Position numbers and translations under genes: made by a program
Notes under the pieces: model-generated
Told to the model about the DNA's origin: nothing
Seen by the model: only the letters and a program-made list of their open reading frames with translations
Database searches by the model: none
NCBI GenBank assembly: GCA_001770935.1
Contig: MESI01000038.1
Location: forward strand, 1-55,623
DNA length: 55,623 nt
Direction: 5' to 3'
Source: Burkholderiales bacterium RIFCSPLOWO2_12_FULL_61_40
GTDB taxonomy: Bacteria; Pseudomonadota; Gammaproteobacteria; Burkholderiales; Burkholderiaceae_C
Shown here: positions 44,208 through 53,205 of the stretch, one piece after another
Layout: every line of letters begins with the position of its first letter
Position numbering within the stretch: position 1 is the first letter of the stretch

Positions 44208-45020
44208 TTAATCAAGTACGGCCATGGACTGGCTGGAAAGGCGGGTCAGGGGCTCCACCATATTGGCCCGCCCGCCGGGAGCTTTGAATTCGATACGCAC
44301 GCGCCCGGCGCGTGTGGGTGCCGTGGTATGGGCCAAGGCCACAGGCGGCTTGAGGCTGGCGTAAAGCTGCATCACGGTTTTTACGTAGTTTTGGGTTTCT
44401 TTGAACCGGGGAATCCGGTTCCCCGCCTTTTGCACTGCGCCCTCCCCGGCGTTGTAGGCCGCCAGGGCCAATTCGAGTTGGCCAGGAAACATCTGGATCA
44501 AGTCACGCAGGTAGCGGGTGCCCGCCGAAATATTGGTCTTGGGATCTTTCAGCTTTTGTTCGATGGACCCCTTGCGGTCTGCAGTAATGCCGTAGCGCGC
44601 CCCTGTGGCGGGCATCACCTGCATCAGTCCAATGGCGCCCCTGGGCGACACTGCAGAGGCATCAAAGCGCGACTCGGTGGTGATCAGGGCCCGCAACAAG
44701 GCGTAGTCCACCTGGTGGGCATCGGCTGCGGCACGCACGTGGTGTTCTTGCTTCTTGAATCCTGGGGCCGATTCCATGCGGGCAAGCAATTTGGCGGTAT
44801 CGGCGGACACCTCCACCGGCACGGGCGGTACCGGGACCGCTTCCACAGCCGGGATGTCTACACGGGTAGCCCCTTTGTAAAACAGGGTGTATGCGGCATC
44901 CACCTGCGTGGGGGCCAAATGGGTGCGCCCCTGGTCATCGACATGGATCCACACATCGGCATGCACCGCTGCCCCAGCCAGACAGCACAGGATGATGAGC
45001 CAACGCACCGCAGACTTCAC
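44208..45020 (-). CDS. Lytic transglycosylase (SLT domain) with DUF4124-like N-terminus
   Basis: Exported murein transglycosylase of 270 residues. It has a signal peptide (VRWLIILCCLAGAAVHA), a short DUF4124-like segment DVWIHVDDQGRTHLA, and an SLT domain (about 90-230). The catalytic Glu is in ITTESRFDASAVSPRGAIGLMQVMP, followed by YLRDLIQMFPGQLELALAAYNAGEGAV. The GTG at 45020 is preceded by GGAGGT six bases away, a perfect ribosome site, and overlaps the parE stop (GTGA). Cleaves glycan strands in the periplasm. Its place between parE and parC couples it to topoisomerase IV expression. Confidence 0.92.
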   Translation of the reverse strand: MKSAVRWLIILCCLAGAAVHADVWIHVDDQGRTHLAPTQVDAAYTLFYKGATRVDIPAVEAVPVPPVPVEVSADTAKLLARMESAPGFKKQEHHVRAAADAHQVDYALLRALITTESRFDASAVSPRGAIGLMQVMPATGARYGITADRKGSIEQKLKDPKTNISAGTRYLRDLIQMFPGQLELALAAYNAGEGAVQKAGNRIPRFKETQNYVKTVMQLYASLKPPVALAHTTAPTRAGRVRIEFKAPGGRANMVEPLTRLSSQSMAVLD

Positions 45021-46987
45021 ACATCGACCTCCACGGAGTCGCCGTGGAGTTCCATCAGTTCGCGCCGGGCGGCGGCCTCGCCCTTGCCCATCAACTTGGT
45101 GATCAGGGTTTCGGTTTGCCCGAAGTCGATGGCACCCAGGGCCACCGGCAGCAGGCGACGGGTGTCGGGGTTGAGCGTGGTGTCCCACAGCTGCTCGGCA
45201 TTCATCTCGCCCAGGCCTTTGAAGCGGCTGATGGTCCATGCCGCTTCGCGCACGCCCTCCTTGCGCAGCTTGTCCAAAATGGCGGTGAGTTCGCCATCGT
45301 CCAGCGCATAGGCCTTGCTGGCGGGCTTTTTACCACGCGCTGGCGCGTCCACCCGGAACAGCGGTGGCCGGGCCACAAACACATGGCCGGTTTCGATCAA
45401 TTTGGGGAAATGGCGGAAAAACAGGGTTAATAACAGAACCTGGATGTGTGAGCCGTCCACATCCGCATCGCTCAGGATACAGACCTTGCCGTAGCGCAGG
45501 CCACTCAAGTCCGGCGTGTCGTTGGGACCATGCGGGTCGACGCCAATGGCGACGGATATATCGTGGATTTCGGTATTGGCAAACAGGCGGTCGCGGTCCA
45601 CCTCCCAGGTGTTCAAGACCTTGCCACGCAAGGGCAGGATGGCCTGGTTTTCCTTGTCGCGGCCCATCTTGGCGCTGCCGCCGGCCGAATCGCCCTCCAC
45701 CAGAAACACCTCGTTGTAAGCCAGGTCACGGCTTTCGCAATCGGTGAGTTTGCCGGGCAGCACGGCCACGCCCGAACTCTTGCGTTTTTCCACCTTCTGC
45801 CCCGCACGCTGGCGGGTCTGCGCGGCCTTGATGGCCAATTCGGCCAATTTCTTGCCGTATTCCACATGCTGGTTCAACCAGAGTTCGAGCGCCGGACGGA
45901 CAAAGCTCGACACCAGGCGCACCGCATCACGCGAGTTCAGCCGCTCCTTGATCTGGCCCTGGAACTGGGGGTCCAGCACCTTGGCGGAGAGCACATAACT
46001 GGCGCGTGCAAACACGTCTTCGGGCATAAGCTTCACGCCTTTGGGCAAGAGCGAATGCAGTTCAATGAAACCCCGCACCGCCGTGAACAGGCCATCGCGC
46101 AGCCCGCTCTCGTGGGTGCCGCCCGCGCTGGTAGGAATCAGATTCACATAACTCTCGCGCACGGCCTGGCCGTCTTCCGTGAAAGCGACACACCAGGACG
46201 CGCCCTCGCCTTCGGCAAAGCTGTCGTTCTGGCTGTCGGCAAAGCCGTCACCCTCAAACAAGGGAATGATGGGCTCACCATGGAGCGACTGCGTCAGGTA
46301 ATCGCGCAGGCCGCCCTTGAAGATCCAGGTTTGGGTTTCCCGTGTTTTTTCCACCACCAAAGAGACGCTCACCCCCGGCATCAACACGGCCTTGCTGCGC
46401 AGCAAGTGGGTCAACTCGGCCATGGGCAAGGAGGAAGATTCGAAGTATTTGGCATCGGGCCACACCCGCACCGTGGTGCCGGACTTGCGGTCGCCCTCGC
46501 CCGCTTTGCGAACCTGCAGCGCCTGCGTCACATCACCATGCTCAAACACCAGAGTGGCGACCGAGCCTTCACGGTACGAGGTGGCTTCCAGCTTCAGTGC
46601 CAGCGCATTGGTCACGCTGACACCCACGCCATGCAATCCGCCCGAAAAGCTGTAGGCACCGCCCTTGCCCTTGTCGAACTTGCCGCCGGCATGCAAGCGG
46701 GTGAACACCAGTTCAATCACCGGTGCTTTTTCTTCCGGGTGCATGCCAAACGGTATGCCACGGCCGTCGTCTTCAATGGACACGGAACCGTCCACATGCA
46801 AGACCACCTTGATCTTTTTGCCATGCCCCGCCAGTGCTTCGTCGGCGGCGTTGTCCAGCACTTCCTGGATGACGTGCAGGGGGTTGTCGGTGCGGGTGTA
46901 CATGCCCGGACGCTGTTTGACGGGCTCAAGGCCCTTGAGGACCCGGATCGAGCCTTCGGAATATTCGGAGAGGGGTTTGGCAGACAT
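45017..46987 (-). CDS. parE: DNA topoisomerase IV subunit B
   Basis: ATPase subunit of topoisomerase IV, 656 residues. The GHKL ATP site shows VLDNAADEALAGHGKK near residues 43-58, DDGRGIPFGMH and SGGLHGVGVSVTNAL. The TOPRIM domain has EGDSAGGSAKMGRDKENQAILPLRGKVLN as separate motifs near residues 430-460 and ILSDADVDGSHI near 505. It ends EVDV, with the stop overlapping the next gene. A LexA-like box lies 34 bp upstream of the start. Confidence 0.95.
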   Translation of the reverse strand: MSAKPLSEYSEGSIRVLKGLEPVKQRPGMYTRTDNPLHVIQEVLDNAADEALAGHGKKIKVVLHVDGSVSIEDDGRGIPFGMHPEEKAPVIELVFTRLHAGGKFDKGKGGAYSFSGGLHGVGVSVTNALALKLEATSYREGSVATLVFEHGDVTQALQVRKAGEGDRKSGTTVRVWPDAKYFESSSLPMAELTHLLRSKAVLMPGVSVSLVVEKTRETQTWIFKGGLRDYLTQSLHGEPIIPLFEGDGFADSQNDSFAEGEGASWCVAFTEDGQAVRESYVNLIPTSAGGTHESGLRDGLFTAVRGFIELHSLLPKGVKLMPEDVFARASYVLSAKVLDPQFQGQIKERLNSRDAVRLVSSFVRPALELWLNQHVEYGKKLAELAIKAAQTRQRAGQKVEKRKSSGVAVLPGKLTDCESRDLAYNEVFLVEGDSAGGSAKMGRDKENQAILPLRGKVLNTWEVDRDRLFANTEIHDISVAIGVDPHGPNDTPDLSGLRYGKVCILSDADVDGSHIQVLLLTLFFRHFPKLIETGHVFVARPPLFRVDAPARGKKPASKAYALDDGELTAILDKLRKEGVREAAWTISRFKGLGEMNAEQLWDTTLNPDTRRLLPVALGAIDFGQTETLITKLMGKGEAAARRELMELHGDSVEVDV

Positions 46988-47021
46988 AGGGCGGGATTGT
47001 AGTCGCTCAAGCGATAATTAG

Positions 47022-47037
47022 CTGTACATATAAACAG
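47022..47037. promoter_or_regulatory. LexA-like SOS box between parE and the MFS gene
   Basis: CTGTACATATAAACAG fits the proteobacterial LexA consensus CTGT-N8-ACAG with an AT-rich spacer. It is 34 bp upstream of parE (minus) and 43 bp upstream of the MFS gene (plus), so it could control either. The 93-bp gap holds no other gene. Confidence 0.5.
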
Positions 47038-47080
47038 CCATTGGGCAGCAAGGTTTGCACAAGCTCGTTACATTAAACCC

Positions 47081-48301
47081 ATGCGCACCTCCACCCCCAC
47101 CCTTTCACTGCCCCAGCTGCTGCTCTGCGGTGCTGCCATTGTGACCCTGTCCATGGGCATACGCCACGGTTTTGGCCTCTGGCTGCAACCTATCACGCAA
47201 GCCAAGGATTGGAGCCGCGAGACCTTTGCCTTCGCCATTGCCGTACAGAACCTGGCCTGGGGCGTGTCGGGCATTTTTGCGGGCATGGCCGCTGACCGCT
47301 TTGGGGCGTTCAAGGTTATTTTTGTCGGCGCCGTGTTGTATGCCCTGGGCTTGGTCGGCATGGCCCACGCCACGACACCGCTGCTGTTCACGCTGTCCAC
47401 GGGCCTCCTGATCGGGATGGCCCAGGCGGGCACAACCTATGCCGTGGTCTACGGCGTGATCGGGCGCAATGTGTCCGCCGAAAAGCGGTCCTGGGCCATG
47501 GGCATTACCGCTGCAGCCGGGTCGTTTGGCCAGTTTTTGATGGTGCCTGTTGAGGGCCAGCTGATCAGCACCCTGGGCTGGCAACAGGCCTTGACGCTGC
47601 TGGGATTGGCCGCATTGCTGATGGCTCCACTCGCCTGGGGGCTGCGTGAACCCGGCTTGGGCGGCAACATGCAACTCAAACGCGAGCAAACCATAGTCCA
47701 GGCTTTGAAGGAAGCCTTCAAATACCCCAGCTTTCAGCTCCTGATGGCGGGCTATTTTGTCTGCGGCTTTCAGGTGGTTTTCATTGGTGTCCACATGCCA
47801 AGCTACCTCAAGGACAAGGGCCTGGAGCCCCAGGTCGCCAGCTACGCGCTGGCCTTGATCGGGCTGTTCAATGTGTTTGGCACTTATGCAGCGGGTGTGC
47901 TGGGGCAACGGCTTCCCAAACGGAACATTCTGGCTTTCATTTACCTGGCCCGCGCCGCTGCCATCAGCGTTTTCCTGCTAGTGCCCCTGTCTGCCGCCAG
48001 TGTGTATGTGTTCGCCAGCGTCATGGGGCTGCTGTGGTTGTCCACCGTGCCTGTCACCAACGCCACCGTGGCGCAGATTTTTGGCGTGGCGCACCTCTCC
48101 ATGCTCAGCGGATTTGTGTTTTTCAGCCACCAGATCGGCTCCTTCCTGGGCGTGTGGCTCGGTGGTTTTCTGTATGACCGCACCGGAAGCTATGACGTGG
48201 TCTGGTACATCGCCATTGCCTTGGGCGTATTGGCGGCCCTGGTGAACCTCCCCGTCAAGGAAGTGGCCATTCAACGCGCTGTGCCAGCGGTAGCGATCTG
48301 A
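47081..48301 (+). CDS. MFS transporter
   Basis: Major facilitator of 406 residues with twelve hydrophobic helices. The loop motif after TM2 is GMAADRFGAFKVIF; other segments are IRHGFGLWLQPITQAKDWSRETF at TM1 and YAVVYGVIGRNVSAEKRSWAMG in the TM4-TM5 region. This pattern suits carriers of monocarboxylates or small organic acids (oxalate/formate-like branch), but the substrate cannot be assigned. The small downstream gene begins five bases after the stop, so all three genes to 49015 may be one operon. Confidence 0.85.
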   Translation: MRTSTPTLSLPQLLLCGAAIVTLSMGIRHGFGLWLQPITQAKDWSRETFAFAIAVQNLAWGVSGIFAGMAADRFGAFKVIFVGAVLYALGLVGMAHATTPLLFTLSTGLLIGMAQAGTTYAVVYGVIGRNVSAEKRSWAMGITAAAGSFGQFLMVPVEGQLISTLGWQQALTLLGLAALLMAPLAWGLREPGLGGNMQLKREQTIVQALKEAFKYPSFQLLMAGYFVCGFQVVFIGVHMPSYLKDKGLEPQVASYALALIGLFNVFGTYAAGVLGQRLPKRNILAFIYLARAAAISVFLLVPLSAASVYVFASVMGLLWLSTVPVTNATVAQIFGVAHLSMLSGFVFFSHQIGSFLGVWLGGFLYDRTGSYDVVWYIAIALGVLAALVNLPVKEVAIQRAVPAVAI

Positions 48302-48305
48302 AGCC

Positions 48306-48431
48306 ATGAAAACATCCCTTCCATGGCTGATGGGTACGTTGCTGGCGGCGACACTGGCCGGTGTGTTCTCTCTGTACCTCCGCCCCGACTTCATGGTCCA
48401 GATGGTCAACCAGGTGTGGGGCTGCTTTTGA
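48306..48431 (+). CDS. Small membrane-anchored protein, 41 residues
   Basis: MKTSLPWLMGTLLAATLAGV then FSLYLRPDFMVQMVNQVWGC and F. One N-terminal hydrophobic helix (about 5-24) is followed by a short amphipathic tail with the FMVQMVNQVW block. I believe similar short proteins precede methyltransferase genes in related genomes, but could not check. It lies between the MFS gene and the methyltransferase, and its stop overlaps the next start by four bases (TTGA), evidence that it is translated. Function unknown. Confidence 0.7.
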   Translation: MKTSLPWLMGTLLAATLAGVFSLYLRPDFMVQMVNQVWGCF

Positions 48432-49015
48432 CTGACGCCCCCTCCCTCCACAGAAGCACAGCAAGCCCGTCCCCGTGGATCGTGCGCTGGTCACACCTCG
48501 TGCCCCCGGAAGCCACCGTGCTCGATATCGCCTGCGGCAGCGGACGCCATCTGGCGTGGTTTGCGCAACGCGGACATGCGGTCACCGGTATCGACCGTGA
48601 TCTGGCCCCAGCGCAAAAGGCCTGCGCCCCAGGCACTTTGGTCTGTGCGGATATTGAAGCCCAACCCTGGCCTTTGATGGCAGGCGGCCAGCCCCAGGTT
48701 TTTGGAGCCTTGGTTGTCACCAACTACCTGTGGCGCCCCCTCTGGCAGACCATGCTGCAAAGCGTAGCCCCAGGCGGTGTGTTTCTGTACGAAACCTTTG
48801 CCGCTGGCAATGAAACTGTGGGCCGCCCAGCCAGGCCCGAATTTCTTCTGCAGCCCGGGGAACTTCTGAACGTATGCAAGGACTTACAGGTCATCGCTTA
48901 TGAGAATGGTTTTCTGGACGGACCCGCACGATTTGTACAGCGCATAGCGGCCATTCGCCCTGGCGCGCCCGGCTACAGCAAGAACTGGTCAGAGCGCTAC
49001 ACACGGCTTGGGTAA
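48428..49015 (+). CDS. Class I SAM-dependent methyltransferase
   Basis: Product of 195 residues. Motif I is [20 protein letters not shown], followed by the acidic SAM-binding residue in [38 protein letters not shown], and [17 protein letters not shown] typical of TehB-like enzymes. The start is a TTG at 48428 overlapping the stop of the 41-residue gene; a GTG lies 12 bp upstream. Substrate unknown. dapA follows after 20 bp. Confidence 0.83.
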   Translation: MTDAPSLHRSTASPSPWIVRWSHLVPPEATVLDIACGSGRHLAWFAQRGHAVTGIDRDLAPAQKACAPGTLVCADIEAQPWPLMAGGQPQVFGALVVTNYLWRPLWQTMLQSVAPGGVFLYETFAAGNETVGRPARPEFLLQPGELLNVCKDLQVIAYENGFLDGPARFVQRIAAIRPGAPGYSKNWSERYTRLG

Positions 49016-49035
49016 AATGCGCGTTTTCCGAACTA

Positions 49036-49938
49036 ATGCCTGACATGAACTCCTTACCCGGTCAAATCAGGGGCAGCATCGTTGCCCTCGTCACCCCCAT
49101 GCAGGGCGATGGCTCTGTGGACTACCCCGCACTGCGAAAGCTGATTGACTGGCATATTGCAGAAGGAACCGATTGCATTGGGGTGGTGGGCACCACCGGT
49201 GAGTCTCCCACCGTCAGCGTGGAAGAACACTGCGAAATCATCCGCGTGTCGGTGGAGCAGGCGGCCGGGCGCACCCCCATCATGGCGGGCTGCGGCGCCA
49301 ATTCCACCAAGGAAGCGATTGAATTGGCCCGTTTTGCCAAGAAGGTCGGCGCGGATTGCCAACTCCAGGTGGTCCCCTACTACAACAAACCCACCCAGGA
49401 AGGCCAGTACCAGCACTTCAAAGCGATTGCCGAGGCCGTTGACCTGCCCCTGGTTTTGTACAACGTGCCCGGCCGTTCCGTGGCCGATATGGCCCACGAC
49501 ACCGTGCTGCGCCTGGCACAGGTGCCCGGCATTGTCGGCATCAAGGAAGCCACCGGCAATATCGAACGCGCCCAGTGGCTGATCAAGGAAGCCCCCCAAG
49601 GTTTTGCGATTTATTCGGGCGACGATCCCACCGCCGTTGCCCTGATGCTGTGCGGAGGCCATGGCAATGTCAGCGTAAGCGCCAATGTGGCACCGCGCCT
49701 GATGCATGAATTGTGTGTTGCGGCCATGGCCGGTGATGTGAAGCGCGCCATGGAGATTCAGTTCCGCTTGCTGCCGCTGCACAAGGCCTTGTTCGTCGAG
49801 TCCAACCCCATTCCCGTCAAGTGGGCTGTTGCCCGCATGGGGCGCTGCCAGCCCAATCTTCGCCTTCCGTTGACGCAGTTGACTGATGCCAGTCAGCAAG
49901 GGCTTGAGCGCGTCATGCAGTCCACCGGACTGATTTGA
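49036..49938 (+). CDS. dapA: 4-hydroxy-tetrahydrodipicolinate synthase
   Basis: First committed enzyme of lysine and diaminopimelate synthesis, condensing pyruvate with aspartate semialdehyde; 300 residues. The motif [10 protein letters not shown] carries the Thr pair; Tyr is in VLYNVPGRS (about 142) and the Schiff-base Lys in [11 protein letters not shown] (residue 170). The second ATG (49045, MNSLPGQI) may be the true start, closer to family length. bamC follows after 25 bp, the same order as in E. coli and other proteobacteria. Confidence 0.95.
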   Translation: MPDMNSLPGQIRGSIVALVTPMQGDGSVDYPALRKLIDWHIAEGTDCIGVVGTTGESPTVSVEEHCEIIRVSVEQAAGRTPIMAGCGANSTKEAIELARFAKKVGADCQLQVVPYYNKPTQEGQYQHFKAIAEAVDLPLVLYNVPGRSVADMAHDTVLRLAQVPGIVGIKEATGNIERAQWLIKEAPQGFAIYSGDDPTAVALMLCGGHGNVSVSANVAPRLMHELCVAAMAGDVKRAMEIQFRLLPLHKALFVESNPIPVKWAVARMGRCQPNLRLPLTQLTDASQQGLERVMQSTGLI

Positions 49939-49963
49939 GCACCTTTCAATTTCGAGGACTTCT

Positions 49964-51049
49964 GTGAATCAACTATCAAAAATGGCGGTACTGGGCCTGG
50001 CTGTTGCGCTGAGCGCTTGCACGGCTTTGGAAACTGACAAAGTGGACTACCGCAGCACCGGCAAGGCGCCCGCTTTGGACATTCCACCCGACCTGACGCA
50101 GCTGTCCAAAGACACGCGCTACACCATGGTCGACGGTGCAGTATCCGCATCGGGGTACAAAACAGGCCAGATTGCGGCTACCAAGACTCCTGTTGCAGCG
50201 GTGTCGGTGGGTGATGTGCGTATTGAACGTGCAGGCAACCAACGCTGGCTGGTGGTCAACCGCCCCGCTGAAAAGCTGTGGGATCCTGTCAAGGATTTTT
50301 GGCAGGAAAACGGATTCTTGCTGGCTATGGACCAAAACAACCTGGGCATCATGGAAACCGATTGGGCCGAAAACCGTGCAAAGATTCCACAGGACATGAT
50401 CCGAAGTGCGCTGGGCAAACTGTTCGATTCCCTGTACTCCACTCCCGAGCGCGACAAGTTCCGCACCCGCTTGGAACGTGATACCAACGGAAACACCGAA
50501 ATTTTCATCAGCCACCGCGGGATGATTGAGGTTTACACCTCGGAAAAAAAGGACCAGACGATATGGCAACCCCGTCCCGCAGATCCGGAACTGGAAGCGG
50601 AGTTCTTGCGTCGGCTGATGGTGAAGCTGGGGGTAAGCACCGAACAAGCCAAAACGCTCGTGGCCAGCAGCGTAACAACCAAGCCTGTGGCCACCACATC
50701 TACCGCCAATGGCCAACCGGTACTGGTGCTGGACGAAGGGTTTGACCGAGCATGGCGCCGCGTGGGACTGGCGCTGGACCGGACCGGCTTTACCGTTGAA
50801 GACCGTGATCGCAAACAAGGCATTTATTTTGTCCGGTATGTCGCCCCGACATCCGAGAACTCCGAACCCGGTTTTTTCAGCAAATTATTCAGCAGTTCTT
50901 CTAAATCCGTCGAAGCGGCCAAGTTCCAGATTGCAGTGAAAAGTGACGCAAACGCAAGCACAGTGTCTGTATTGGATGCCACCGGCGCCCCTGAAACTTC
51001 GGACAGTGCGCAACGCATCGTGAAGGTTCTGGCCGACGATATCAAGTAA
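49964..51049 (+). CDS. bamC: Outer membrane assembly lipoprotein BamC
   Basis: Lipoprotein of 361 residues in the BAM complex that inserts beta-barrel proteins. The signal peptide ends with the lipobox LSACTALETDK (Cys about residue 20). The unstructured N-terminal region includes DYRSTGKAPALDIPPDLTQL, followed by two helix-grip domains (RWLVVNRPAEKLWDPVKDFW and VLDEGFDRAWRRVGLALDRTGF). It starts with GTG preceded by GAGG at six bases. Typically cotranscribed with dapA. Confidence 0.92.
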   Translation: MNQLSKMAVLGLAVALSACTALETDKVDYRSTGKAPALDIPPDLTQLSKDTRYTMVDGAVSASGYKTGQIAATKTPVAAVSVGDVRIERAGNQRWLVVNRPAEKLWDPVKDFWQENGFLLAMDQNNLGIMETDWAENRAKIPQDMIRSALGKLFDSLYSTPERDKFRTRLERDTNGNTEIFISHRGMIEVYTSEKKDQTIWQPRPADPELEAEFLRRLMVKLGVSTEQAKTLVASSVTTKPVATTSTANGQPVLVLDEGFDRAWRRVGLALDRTGFTVEDRDRKQGIYFVRYVAPTSENSEPGFFSKLFSSSSKSVEAAKFQIAVKSDANASTVSVLDATGAPETSDSAQRIVKVLADDIK

Positions 51050-51051
51050 CG

Positions 51052-51122
51052 CATCGGGGCCTTGCCCCGATCATTTCTGACTTTTCAGACGAAAAAAAAC
51101 CACCTCGCGGTGGCTTTTTTTT
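51052..51122 (+). terminator. Double terminator after bamC, second hairpin bidirectional
   Basis: First stem ATCGGGGC-CTT-GCCCCGAT (near 51053-51071), without a T run. Second stem CCACC-TCGC-GGTGG (51100-51113), preceded by eight A and followed by eight T after one base, so it should work for bamC and for the convergent lipoprotein gene. Confidence 0.88.
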
Positions 51123-51134
51123 GCAAGCAAAGAA

Positions 51135-51344
51135 TTATTGCTTAGCTGGCTCGGAAGCAGCAGCTGCAGGTTCAGCTGCAGGAGCTGCAGGTTCAGCAGC
51201 GGGAGCTGGCTCAGAAGCTGCAGGAGCGGGAGCTGGTGCTTCTGCAGCGGGTGCAGCCACGGGAGCTGGTGCTTCTTCTTTTTTACCGCAAGCAGCCAAA
51301 GCAGCAGCAGCGATAACAGCTGCCAAAACGAGAGATTTGTTCAT
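51135..51344 (-). CDS. Small Ala/Pro/Glu-rich lipoprotein
   Basis: Product of 69 residues: signal peptide MNKSLVLAAVIAAAALAAC with lipobox LAAC (Cys 19), then KKEEAP and about 45 residues of low-complexity repeats built from PAAEPA, PAPAPAASEPAP and similar units. Such short tails occur on outer membrane lipoproteins of Burkholderiales; no function can be read. It has its own promoter region (51345-51511) and shares the bidirectional terminator with bamC. Confidence 0.75.
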   Translation of the reverse strand: MNKSLVLAAVIAAAALAACGKKEEAPAPVAAPAAEAPAPAPAASEPAPAAEPAAPAAEPAAAASEPAKQ

Positions 51345-51511
51345 TTTTAAAAGACTAAAGTGAGTTAACGAAACAATTTCCGGAAATTATCGAAGCAGCA
51401 AGCCGCCCAGACCCTGACAAAAAACATTCGAATTCTTTCTGTCAGAGCCCTTAAGTATACAAGGACAAGCGGATCCGACTGGGGTAAACCCTCTAACCGT
51501 CTAACCGTTGC

Positions 51512-52027
51512 TTATAGGCCTAAAGTAGTGGCTGGAAAGCCGGGAATACTCTGCCGCTTGCACTCTGCGAGTTCTTCCTGAAGAAACACCCGGCGCTGCG
51601 CCTCCCGCCCCGCTGTGCCTGTACTTCGCACCACATCAAGACGCCGCATCACCCAATGCGGACTCCACAAGGCGCTGGGGAATTCGCTGGCATCGACGCC
51701 TCTGCACACACGGCATTCGACAAGGTGGCTCCAGGTCATCCGCCAGCGCACAAAACGCGCGTGGTAGCGCACAATGGAATCATAATTTTTGGCCAAAATG
51801 ACCAGCTTTCGCCCACTGCGGGCCCATGCCTGAAGGGACTCCACCACCGCCCTTTCCCGCAGCGGCCAATCTTCAAATGTGGCATCAATCCACACCATCT
51901 CGGACCACCCCTCCTGCGCGGCGCAAGCCAGGGCATCGCGTACCACCTGGGCAAATTCCGTGGATCCGGAAAAGGCACCTTCCAACAGCTGGCTGGCAGC
52001 GGCTGCAGGCGATTCAGTCGTTGGCAT
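51512..52027 (-). CDS. Conserved-looking hypothetical protein downstream of roxA
   Basis: Product of 171 residues starting MPTTESPAAAASQLLEGAF; a GTG 18 bp upstream is an alternative. Soluble. It contains EMVWIDATFEDWPLRERAVVESLQAWARSGRKLVILAKNYD as separate blocks, a stretch VRYHARFVRWRMTWSHLVECRVC and the C-terminal VFLQEELAECKRQS. I do not recognise a family. The start overlaps the 3' end of the ribosomal oxygenase gene by 14 bp, so the two are likely cotranscribed. Confidence 0.7.
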   Translation of the reverse strand: MPTTESPAAAASQLLEGAFSGSTEFAQVVRDALACAAQEGWSEMVWIDATFEDWPLRERAVVESLQAWARSGRKLVILAKNYDSIVRYHARFVRWRMTWSHLVECRVCRGVDASEFPSALWSPHWVMRRLDVVRSTGTAGREAQRRVFLQEELAECKRQSIPGFPATTLGL

Positions 52028-53147
52028 GGACCCACCCGGATTCACACCAGTCCGACAGCAGATGGCGCGCGGCTGCGCTCAAACGTTTGACATCCGCTGC
52101 GTCCAGAAACCCTTGATCCGCCAAAAAACGCATCAATTCAGCGTCTCGCCCGGAAGCCAAAAAACTTTCGCCATTGATAAACACATGGTGCGGGTCGTAC
52201 ACCATGCGGGTGCGCCGGTCCAATTGCACCGCCCCCTTCAGAACCGAAGCGTTGCCACCGTCAAACCAGACATCGGCTTTGGGCGCACTGAGGTACTCAC
52301 CCAAGGCCCTTCGCAGCGACAGGGGGTCACGCAGTGCATCATCCAGCGCATTGCGGGCAAATTCAACCAAGCCATCGGGAATCTCCGCACAGCGCTCCAC
52401 GGCCGGCTGCTTGGGGTCGCGGTACAACTTGTCTCCCACCTCGTCCATCGCCTGCTCGGCCAGGCCTTGCAGCACCTCGCGCGCCAACTCGCCCGCGCTG
52501 GGAGAGCGAAATCCGATGGAGTAGGTCATGCACTCACCCTGCGCAATACCGTCATGGGCATAACGCGGAGGCAGATACAACAGGTCGCCCGGCTCCAGCA
52601 CGAACTCTTCTTCGGGTTCAAAATTTGCCAGAATTTTGAGCGGCATATCGGGCTGAAGACTCAGGTCTTTTTGGCGCCCGATGCGCCAGCGGCGTTGGCC
52701 CACAGCCTGCAGCAAAAACACGTCGTAGCTGTCAAAATGCGGCCCCACGCCGCCGCCATCCGTGGCGTAACTGATCATCACATCGTCCAGCCTGACATCA
52801 GGTACAAAACGAAACTGGTTTCGCAAGGCGTGCACGCGTTCGTCGTACAAGTCCACGCCTTGCACCAGCAGAGTCCAGCCCGGTTGCTTGAATGGCGGAA
52901 TAGCCCGGCGCACAAAAGGCCCATGCTTGAATTTCCAATCTCCAGCCGTTGCGGGGTGCGCCTGCACCACCAGCCGCGATTGAACCTCGGACTGTGCTGC
53001 CAGATCCATCAGCTCAGCGCGGTCCACGGGCGGCACAAAGCCCGGAATCGCTTGCCGGATCACCAAGGGCTTTTTCTGCCAATGGCGTTGCATAAAGGTT
53101 TTGGGGGACAGCCCACCCAACAGTTGCAAGGGGTCGTTGATGTTCAT
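52014..53147 (-). CDS. roxA: JmjC/cupin ribosomal protein uL16 3-hydroxylase (RoxA/YcfD-like)
   Basis: 2-oxoglutarate/Fe(II) oxygenase of 377 residues, the ROX family that hydroxylates an Arg of ribosomal protein L16. It begins MNINDPLQLLGGLSPKTFMQ with FMQRHWQKKPLVIRQA. The metal triad appears as PHFDSYDVF (HxD) and LPPRYAHDG (distal His). The C-terminal winged-helix-like region (about 270-377) is typical. The ATG at 53147 was preferred over one 15 bp upstream. Divergent from slyD across 58 bp. Confidence 0.88.
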   Translation of the reverse strand: MNINDPLQLLGGLSPKTFMQRHWQKKPLVIRQAIPGFVPPVDRAELMDLAAQSEVQSRLVVQAHPATAGDWKFKHGPFVRRAIPPFKQPGWTLLVQGVDLYDERVHALRNQFRFVPDVRLDDVMISYATDGGGVGPHFDSYDVFLLQAVGQRRWRIGRQKDLSLQPDMPLKILANFEPEEEFVLEPGDLLYLPPRYAHDGIAQGECMTYSIGFRSPSAGELAREVLQGLAEQAMDEVGDKLYRDPKQPAVERCAEIPDGLVEFARNALDDALRDPLSLRRALGEYLSAPKADVWFDGGNASVLKGAVQLDRRTRMVYDPHHVFINGESFLASGRDAELMRFLADQGFLDAADVKRLSAAARHLLSDWCESGWVHAND

Positions 53148-53205
53148 GCGGGTATTTTCCAATCACTTCCGGGCAAAAGCCAATTCAAACTGCGACAATT
53201 CTCGT

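Noticed and set aside
45530..47002. A 490-codon open frame on the plus strand
   Set aside because: Antisense to parE, whose motifs are complete; composition typical of a reverse shadow.
51414..51445. CTGACA/TGTCAG inverted repeat upstream of the small lipoprotein gene
   Set aside because: Only six base pairs with a 20-base gap and no promoter elements in phase; could be chance.
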